Positions 1 through 4,497 of a stretch of 7,491 nucleotides of DNA are shown piece by piece. The DNA lies in the NCBI GenBank assembly GCA_002401215.1, contig NVSL01000011.1:2576-10066 (forward strand), written 5' to 3'. Position 1 is the stretch's first letter, and each line of letters begins with the position of its first letter. This DNA is from Flavobacteriaceae bacterium (GTDB taxonomy: Bacteria; Bacteroidota; Bacteroidia; Flavobacteriales; Flavobacteriaceae). A model generated the notes under the pieces. The model was not told the origin of the DNA, ran no database searches, and was given only the letters and a program-made list of their open reading frames with translations. The translations under genes were made by a program, and so were the position numbers.

Positions 1-1
1 T

Positions 2-103
2 ATGATAAACAGTTCTCGACTGCGCTCGAACGGACATAATGATTTATTGGAAGATGCCCATATTGGTGTTTTTACTAATAAGAAGGAATATTACTGTAAC
101 TAA
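2..103 (+). other. Possible 3' end of an upstream coding region (unrecognised)
   Basis: One forward frame is open from the left window edge to a TAA at 101-103. It could be the last third or less of a gene beginning outside the window, or a 33-residue frame from an ATG at position 2. Its tail reads LLEDAHIGVFTNKKEYYCN, which I do not recognise. Against a real gene, the first part of the frame translates the palindromic repeat at 8-36, and a chance open frame of this length is not rare. The other two forward frames have stops within the first 40 bases. No function is proposed. Confidence 0.2.
8..36. repeat. Probable dispersed palindromic repeat (TCGACTGCGCTCGAA core)
   Basis: The sequence GTTCTCGACTGCGCTCGAAC at 12-31 is GC-rich against its AT-rich surroundings and partly self-complementary: GTTC at 12-15 pairs with GAAC at 28-31, and TCGA occurs at 16-19 and again at 26-29. 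From memory, elements with a TTCGAGCGCAGTCGA core recur between genes in many Flavobacteriia genomes. That family assignment is recall, not a search. Only one copy lies in this window, so repetition cannot be shown here. Confidence 0.5.
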
Positions 104-139
104 TTTAGACAGAAAGTATCTTTAAAATATACGATTTCT

Positions 140-166
140 CCTGCGAGGTTTTAAAAACCTTGTAGG
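140..166. repeat. Inverted repeat / possible terminator hairpin (CCTGCGAGGTTTT...AACCTTGTAGG)
   Basis: CCTGCGAGGTT at 140-150 can pair with AACCTTGTAGG at 156-166, giving an 11-bp stem with two G-U pairs and a 5-base loop. No long T-tract follows on the plus strand, so it is at best a weak intrinsic terminator for a gene to the left. From memory, near-palindromes of the CCTGCAAGG/CCTTGCAGG kind are scattered between genes of many Bacteroidota. It may therefore be a dispersed repeat rather than a dedicated terminator. Confidence 0.5.
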
Positions 167-193
167 TATTGTTAAAATAAAATTCACATCCCA

Positions 194-222
194 GGCAACC
201 TTTTTACAAAACCAAACGTCTT
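194..222 (+). promoter_or_regulatory. Candidate ECF-type promoter of the sigma-factor operon
   Basis: GGCAACC at 194-200 and CGTCTT at 217-222 are separated by 16 bases. This is the general layout of ECF sigma promoters (an AAC-containing -35 element and a CGTC-like -10 element), and it is unlike the TAnnTTTG motif of the Bacteroidota housekeeping sigma factor. The likely transcription start, some 7-10 bases further on, would leave a leader of about 25-30 bases before the TTG start at 256. The position directly before an ECF sigma gene suggests autoregulation. That is inference; no second copy of the motif in the window supports it. Confidence 0.5.
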
Positions 223-255
223 TATAAATAGAAGACTAAACGAAACTTATTTTTT

Positions 256-819
256 TTGAAAATTATTCAACTTCATACAAGCGAAGCAGTATTAATTAAA
301 AAAGCGATTGAAAAGAATCGGGAGGCGCAACATGCCTTATATGAAATGCATGCTCCGAAAATGTTGAGTGTTTGCAGGTATTATATCAAAGATATTCAGC
401 ATGCCGAAAGTGCGATGTTAAGCGGATTCTTAAAAGTTTTTACCAAGTTAGATACTTTTAAAAGTGATGGCGTTTTTGAAGGATGGATTCGAAAAATAAT
501 GGTGAGAGAATCGATTTCGTTTTTACGATCTCAGAAAAAAGTGGAGTTTTCTATTGACGATGTTACCATCAGTGAGCATCATTCTAACAACATTAATATT
601 GAAATGGATGTTGCTCAGATTCAGCAATTAATTGATAAATTGCCCGATGGATATAGAATTGTTTTTGTGATGTATGCCATTGAAGGATACAAACACAAAG
701 AGATTGCGAAGGAGTTGAAAATATCAGAGAGCACCTCGAAATCGCAATTATTTAAGGCTCGTAAAGTCTTGCAACAAAAAGTGATTGATTTAAACAAAAC
801 AAGTTATGGCACCAATTAA
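256..819 (+). CDS. ECF-family RNA polymerase sigma-70 factor
   Basis: This cytoplasmic sigma factor (187 aa, the usual size for the ECF class) redirects RNA polymerase to a specific promoter set. Region 2 spans roughly residues 22-94: the helix ending in LSVCRYYIKD, the stretch AESAMLSGFLKVFTKL, and the region 2.3/2.4 part FEGWIRKIMVRESISFLR. Region 4 spans roughly 119-172 and ends in a helix-turn-helix, HKEIAKELKISESTSKSQLF. There is no extra C-terminal sensor domain. The TTG start at 256 is chosen because the frame is closed upstream by a TAG at 229-231, no ATG precedes Met31, and starting at Met31 (base 346) would remove the first helix of region 2. The start MKII also matches the way relatives begin, from memory. 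The gene is followed, with a 14-base overlap, by its probable anti-sigma factor. The regulon cannot be read from this window. Confidence 0.9.
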   Translation: MKIIQLHTSEAVLIKKAIEKNREAQHALYEMHAPKMLSVCRYYIKDIQHAESAMLSGFLKVFTKLDTFKSDGVFEGWIRKIMVRESISFLRSQKKVEFSIDDVTISEHHSNNINIEMDVAQIQQLIDKLPDGYRIVFVMYAIEGYKHKEIAKELKISESTSKSQLFKARKVLQQKVIDLNKTSYGTN

Positions 820-1558
820 ATTTGAAGAAGACATAAAATCAGTGTTGGAAAAAAGAACCATTGCGCCATCAAAAATGGCTTGGGAGGAATTGGAAAAAAC
901 ATTAGAAAAAACTTCAAAACCTACCCAAAAGAAACCGTATTGGTGGATCGGGATTGCCGCAAGTGTTGTTGGAATACTTTGGATTTCGATTTCTGTTTTT
1001 AATAATGATGAGGTTATTATTGAACCAACAATAGTTGATGCTCCAAATGATAAAATTGAAATTCCGACGAGAATTATTCCAACTCAAAAAGAAGAAAAAA
1101 CGGAGCAGGTAGCAGCAATTAAAAAGTCAAATTATTCGACAAATAAAGAATTGATTGCTGTTGAAATTCCATCAAAAAAAGTTAATAAAAAAACTGTTCC
1201 TGAAAATGAATCCCATCAAAATCAACAATTAGAAAAAGAAATTTTGATAACTAATGTTTATGTTGAGCCTTCAGAAAATATATCCTCAGAAGAAAAACAA
1301 TTGCTAGAAATAGTAGCCCAAGTTGCAGCTTTAGAAAAAGAAAATGCCACGGATGCAGAGATTGATTTGCTACTAAAAAACGCACAACATAAAATAGCGA
1401 ATCAGAAATTTAAAGAAAGCGGAATGTCAGTCAGTGCGTACGCTTTACTCTTTGAAGTAGAAGAGGAATTGGATCCGACATTTAAAGAAAAAGTATTTAA
1501 TATACTGTCAGAAAATTATCATTCTGTAAAAAATGCGGTTGCACAACGCAACGATTAA
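806..1558 (+). CDS. Single-pass membrane protein, probable anti-sigma factor
   Basis: This 250-aa protein has a charged N-terminal segment (residues 1-44, including IKSVLEKRTIAPSKMAWEEL), one membrane helix at about 45-65 (YWWIGIAASVVGILWISISVF), and a long polar, lysine/glutamate-rich remainder that should face the periplasm. The C-terminal part (about 160-250) is predicted helical, contains LLKNAQHKI, and ends in VKNAVAQRND. It has no signal peptide. Its start overlaps the end of the sigma gene by 14 bases in another frame, which favours translational coupling and matched amounts. That order and topology fit an anti-sigma factor holding the sigma factor at the inner membrane. I see no zinc-binding HxxxCxxC motif, so it is not the classical zinc-anti-sigma type. 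The role is inferred from position and topology and is not proven by a conserved domain. Confidence 0.65.
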   Translation: MAPIKFEEDIKSVLEKRTIAPSKMAWEELEKTLEKTSKPTQKKPYWWIGIAASVVGILWISISVFNNDEVIIEPTIVDAPNDKIEIPTRIIPTQKEEKTEQVAAIKKSNYSTNKELIAVEIPSKKVNKKTVPENESHQNQQLEKEILITNVYVEPSENISSEEKQLLEIVAQVAALEKENATDAEIDLLLKNAQHKIANQKFKESGMSVSAYALLFEVEEELDPTFKEKVFNILSENYHSVKNAVAQRND

Positions 1559-1593
1559 ATAACAAAATTCATACAAACTAAAATTAAAAAACG

Positions 1594-2649
1594 ATGCGTA
1601 GCATTACACATTACATCCTAGTTATTGTCCTGTTTTTAGGAGTGCAATTATCGGCACAAGAAGAAAATAATACCGAAAGAATAGCAGGCTTAAAAGAGCA
1701 GCGAGAGAAGATTACCACTCAAGAAAGAGCTTATTTAAAAACGGAAGTCGAGGCAATCAATATCAGATTGGCAGAAGGCGAAATATCCAAAGAAAAGGCT
1801 GATAAATTAAAGAGAGAAGTTGCAGAAAAACGCGCCAAAAATATTGAAAATAGAACTGCAATTATCGATAATAAAATTGCTTTACTAGAACGCAATAACG
1901 AGGGGTATAAACCAAATGATGATAAATCCTCGATTTATTTTGAATTGGATGAGGAAAATTATTTTCCAAAATTAAAAATTAGTAACTCTGGTAAACCTGT
2001 AAAATATGATCGTAGAACAACCTCAGCTTTGGTGGTCGCAATCGGATTTAACAATGCGATAATTGATGGAGAAAAATTTGATGATACACCTTACAAAATT
2101 GGAGGGTCACATTTTTTCGAATTGGGTTGGGCATGGAAAACCAGGGTATTTAAAGAGTCTAATTTTTTAAGAATTAAATATGGAGTGTCATTTCAATTCA
2201 ACGGATTAAAAGCGGATGACAATATGTATTTTGTGCAAAATGGTGATGTTACCTCTTTGGAGTTACACCCATTTGATGTAAAAAAAGCAAAATTGAACGT
2301 AACCAATATGGTATTTCCTGTACACTTCGAATTCGGACCATCGAGTAAAAAAGAATATGCAACCCATTTTAGGTATTCTACCAACCGTCAATTTAAAGTT
2401 GGTTTGGGTGGATATGTAGGATTTAAAACGGGAGTTTATCAAAAATTAAAATTCAAAGAGAACGGTGAAAAACAGAAAGAAAAAAATAAAAATAGTTTTA
2501 ATACGAGCAATTCTATTTACGGTTTAAGTGGCTATTTAGCTTGGGGGCACACAGCACTTTATGTTAAGTATGATTTAAATACGGTCTTTAAAAATCAAGC
2601 AGTTGACCAACATAATATTTCTTTAGGACTTCGTTTTGATATGGATTGA
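1594..2649 (+). CDS. Secreted coiled-coil and outer-membrane beta-barrel protein, function unknown
   Basis: Residues 1-22 form a signal peptide (basic start, core YILVIVLFLGV, cleavage probably after LSAQ). Residues about 25-105 are charged and heptad-like, rich in Glu, Lys and Arg with no proline, so a coiled coil is likely. Residues about 130-351 have alternating hydrophobic/polar stretches rich in Gly, Phe and Tyr (for example FLRIKYGVSFQFNG, FKVGLGGYVGFKTGVY, ALYVKYDLNTVF) and end in ISLGLRFDMD. This fits a small outer-membrane barrel of the OMP_b-brl/PorT-like sort, though the exact family is not certain. It begins 35 bases after the preceding stop behind an A-rich stretch, so it probably belongs to the sigma/anti-sigma transcript and could be a structural target or signal input of that system. 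No enzyme motif is visible. Confidence 0.75.
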   Translation: MRSITHYILVIVLFLGVQLSAQEENNTERIAGLKEQREKITTQERAYLKTEVEAINIRLAEGEISKEKADKLKREVAEKRAKNIENRTAIIDNKIALLERNNEGYKPNDDKSSIYFELDEENYFPKLKISNSGKPVKYDRRTTSALVVAIGFNNAIIDGEKFDDTPYKIGGSHFFELGWAWKTRVFKESNFLRIKYGVSFQFNGLKADDNMYFVQNGDVTSLELHPFDVKKAKLNVTNMVFPVHFEFGPSSKKEYATHFRYSTNRQFKVGLGGYVGFKTGVYQKLKFKENGEKQKEKNKNSFNTSNSIYGLSGYLAWGHTALYVKYDLNTVFKNQAVDQHNISLGLRFDMD

Positions 2650-2694
2650 TTAAATCTAAAACGTAAAATTAATTATTTGAATTACCATTAATCA

Positions 2695-2728
2695 AAAAAC
2701 TCCCGAACCTTGTGGCTCGGGAGTTTTT
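2695..2728. terminator. Bidirectional intrinsic terminator between convergent operons
   Basis: ACTCCCGA at 2699-2706 pairs perfectly with TCGGGAGT at 2717-2724. Beyond one A/C mismatch, CC at 2708-2709 pairs with GG at 2714-2715 around a 4-base loop. An A-tract (2694-2699) precedes the stem and a T-tract (2724-2728) follows it, so the hairpin has a U-tract when read in either direction. It lies 45 bases after the outer-membrane protein gene and 35 bases after the odhB stop, which read toward each other. Confidence 0.9.
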
Positions 2729-2734
2729 CTAATA

Positions 2735-2769
2735 TCTATTGTCTAAAGACTAGCGTCTAAAAACTACAT
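2735..2769. repeat. Degenerate 7-bp tandem repeat (TCTAnnn/ACTAnnn, five units)
   Basis: The units are TCTATTG (2735), TCTAAAG (2742), ACTAGCG (2749), TCTAAAA (2756) and ACTACAT (2763). Each starts with T/A-CTA, exactly 7 bases apart. Seen as 14-bp units, GTCTAAAGACTA at 2741-2752 and GTCTAAAAACTA at 2755-2766 differ at one base. The last unit covers the odhB stop codon (complement of 2764-2766). From memory, similar TAGACnn heptamer tracts occur at gene ends in Flavobacteriia. Function is unknown; slippage variation is possible. Confidence 0.6.
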
Positions 2770-3978
2770 TTCCAACGCTTTCTTAACATCATTATCCATC
2801 AATAATTCAATAGGGTTTTCTAATGCTTCTTTTACAGCAACTAAGAACCCTACAGATTCACGACCATCAATAATTCTATGGTCATAAGACAAGGCAACAT
2901 ACATAATTGGTTGAATCACCACTTTGCCATCTACTGCCATTGGGCGATTTACAATATTGTGCATTCCTAAGATTCCACTTTGAGGAGGATTTAAAATAGG
3001 AGTCGATAGCATCGATCCAAATACACCACCGTTGGTGATTGTAAATGTACCACCAGTCATTTCATCAATGGTAATTTTACCATCACGGGCTTTAATTGCC
3101 AAACGTTTTACTTCGCTTTCTACACCTCTAAAAGTCAATTTCTCCGCATTTCTAATCACCGGAACCATCAATCCTTTGGGACCAGATACTGCAATTGAAA
3201 TATCTTGAAAATCATTGGTGATTTGAAAATCGCCATCGATCATCGAGTTTACATCAGGATATAATTTCAACGCTCTCACAACTGCCAAGGTAAAGAAACT
3301 CATAAAGCCTAAACCAACTCCGTGTTTTGCTTTAAAGTCTTCTTTGTATTCTTTTCGTAAATCAAAAATTGGCTGCATGTTCACCTCGTTAAAAGTAGTC
3401 AGCATTGCCGTTTCATTTTTTACAGCAACCAAACGTTGTGCAACTTTACGACGCAACATCGATAATTTTTTACGGTCGGTATTGCGCTCGCCATGAGCAG
3501 GAATACTCCCCATAGAAGGTACTGCTTTTACAGCATCTTCTTTGGTAACTCTACCATCTTTTCCGGTGCCTTTTACTTCTGATGCAGCGATTCCTTTTTC
3601 TGCCAATACTTTTTTAGCAGCAGGTGATGCTGATCCGGTTGCGTAGGTTTGTGTAGTTTCAGGTTTCGTGTTTGTAGTTTCTGGTTTAGATTTTTCACTG
3701 CTAACTGAAGACTTCGACGGTTCGCTTCCTTCTGGTTTTTTACCATCCATATCAATTAAGCAAACTACGGCACCAACTTCAACAGCGTCACCTTCTTCGG
3801 CTTTTAACGTGATGATTCCGCTTTCTTCGGCAGGTAATTCTAAGGTAGCTTTGTCTGAATCAACTTCGGCAATTGCTTGATCTTTTTCTACATAATCACC
3901 ATCCTCTACCAACCATGTGGCAATTTCTACTTCGGTAATCGACTCTCCCGGAGATGGGACTTTCATTTCTAAAATCAT
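2764..3978 (-). CDS. odhB: 2-oxoglutarate dehydrogenase E2, dihydrolipoamide succinyltransferase
   Basis: This is the core subunit of the 2-oxoglutarate dehydrogenase complex (TCA cycle, cytoplasm). It passes the succinyl group from E1 through its lipoyl arm to coenzyme A. At 404 aa it has normal length for SucB/OdhB. The domains, in order, are: one lipoyl domain (residues 1-77) with the lipoylation motif DSDKAT and target Lys43; a Ser/Thr/Glu/Lys-rich linker (about 78-115) with a small internal duplication; a peripheral-subunit-binding domain (about 117-153, [14 protein letters not shown]...[13 protein letters not shown]); and the acyltransferase domain (about 175-404) with the active-site motif YDHRIIDGR (His367, Asp371). 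[20 protein letters not shown] is the form typical of succinyltransferases rather than acetyltransferases. The E1 gene two positions upstream confirms the substrate. It starts 12 bases after the ORF6N gene; the symbol sucB is equivalent. Confidence 0.97.
   Translation of the reverse strand: MILEMKVPSPGESITEVEIATWLVEDGDYVEKDQAIAEVDSDKATLELPAEESGIITLKAEEGDAVEVGAVVCLIDMDGKKPEGSEPSKSSVSSEKSKPETTNTKPETTQTYATGSASPAAKKVLAEKGIAASEVKGTGKDGRVTKEDAVKAVPSMGSIPAHGERNTDRKKLSMLRRKVAQRLVAVKNETAMLTTFNEVNMQPIFDLRKEYKEDFKAKHGVGLGFMSFFTLAVVRALKLYPDVNSMIDGDFQITNDFQDISIAVSGPKGLMVPVIRNAEKLTFRGVESEVKRLAIKARDGKITIDEMTGGTFTITNGGVFGSMLSTPILNPPQSGILGMHNIVNRPMAVDGKVVIQPIMYVALSYDHRIIDGRESVGFLVAVKEALENPIELLMDNDVKKALEM
3653..3687 (-). 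repeat. 21-bp-spaced duplication in the E2 linker
   Basis: On the plus strand, GTAGTTTCAGGTTT at 3653-3666 recurs as GTAGTTTCTGGTTT at 3674-3687, 21 bases apart with one mismatch. In the protein this gives KPETTNT followed by KPETTQT in the flexible linker between the lipoyl and binding domains. It keeps the frame and probably arose by slippage or local duplication in a region tolerant of length change. Confidence 0.6.
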
Positions 3979-3990
3979 GGTGTTAAATTT

Positions 3991-4491
3991 TTATTTATAA
4001 CCTATTTTATTTCTTTGTTCTTGTGATACTTCTTGTTTGTCTTTCTGATTTAAATAATTCAAAGCATCATAAACACTTTCAAATTGTTGGTCGTATTTAT
4101 TTTCAATTTCATTTAGTTTTGCACTCAATTCTGAATGTGTTAAAGCTAATTGTCTTAGCTGTACAAAAGCACGAATGATTGTAATACTTATATCAATGGC
4201 GATATCACTTTTTAAGACACTTGACAGCATTGAGACTCCTTGTTCTGTAAATGCAAAAGGCAAATATCTTAATCCTCCATGACTTGAGGTCACAATTTGT
4301 GATGTCAAGTTTTTAAATTCTTCTTTTGATAATTCAAACATAAAGTCCGAAGGAAACCTTTTTAAGTTTCTACGAACTGCTTGTTTTAAAATTCTAGTTT
4401 CCACTTGATACAATTCTGCTAAATCAAAATCAAGCATTACTTTTTGATTTCGAATCGTGTAAATTTTATCATGTATCACTTGAAGTTTCAT
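3991..4491 (-). CDS. ORF6N domain-containing protein (putative DNA-binding)
   Basis: This 166-aa protein has an N-terminal ORF6N domain at about residues 9-95. Its hallmarks are IYTIRNQKVMLDFDLAELY, ETRILKQAVRRNLKRFPSDF, FELSKEEF, and LRYLPFAFTEQGVSMLSSVL. A helical segment (about 105-145) with coiled-coil character follows, and a short C-terminal RNKIGYK matches the usual family ending, so the gene looks complete. ORF6N (related to KilA-N) is known from phage antirepressor-like and putative DNA-binding proteins and is common as a free-standing gene in Bacteroidota; its cellular job is unclear. The gene lies between odhA and odhB on the same strand, 6 bases after the E1 stop and 12 before the E2 start, with no promoter or terminator of its own that I can see. 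By hand count GC is about 30% over 4021-4490, below the 33-48% of individual 60-base lines I counted in odhA and odhB. This fits later insertion, but also weaker codon selection. A link to 2-oxoglutarate metabolism is not indicated by the protein itself. Confidence 0.9.
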   Translation of the reverse strand: MKLQVIHDKIYTIRNQKVMLDFDLAELYQVETRILKQAVRRNLKRFPSDFMFELSKEEFKNLTSQIVTSSHGGLRYLPFAFTEQGVSMLSSVLKSDIAIDISITIIRAFVQLRQLALTHSELSAKLNEIENKYDQQFESVYDALNYLNQKDKQEVSQEQRNKIGYK

Positions 4492-4497
4492 AGCTAA

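Noticed and set aside
117..124. TATCTTTA as a housekeeping -7 element for the sigma operon
   Set aside because: It differs from TAnnTTTG at the last base, has no TTG about 19-21 bases upstream, and is followed by a hairpin before the gene; the ECF-like element is better placed.
2193..2384. 63-codon open frame on the minus strand inside the outer-membrane protein gene
   Set aside because: It lies wholly opposite a well-supported gene, with no recognisable domain and no spacing to neighbours suggesting expression.
3573..3880. Open frames on both strands (3573-3755 minus, 3668-3880 plus) over the E2 lipoyl/linker region
   Set aside because: Both are shadows of odhB in other frames; low-complexity composition of the linker keeps them open.
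3991..4491. ORF6N gene as evidence for a prophage
   Set aside because: No phage structural, integrase or lysis genes are nearby, the flanks are TCA-cycle genes, and free-standing ORF6N genes are common in Bacteroidota.
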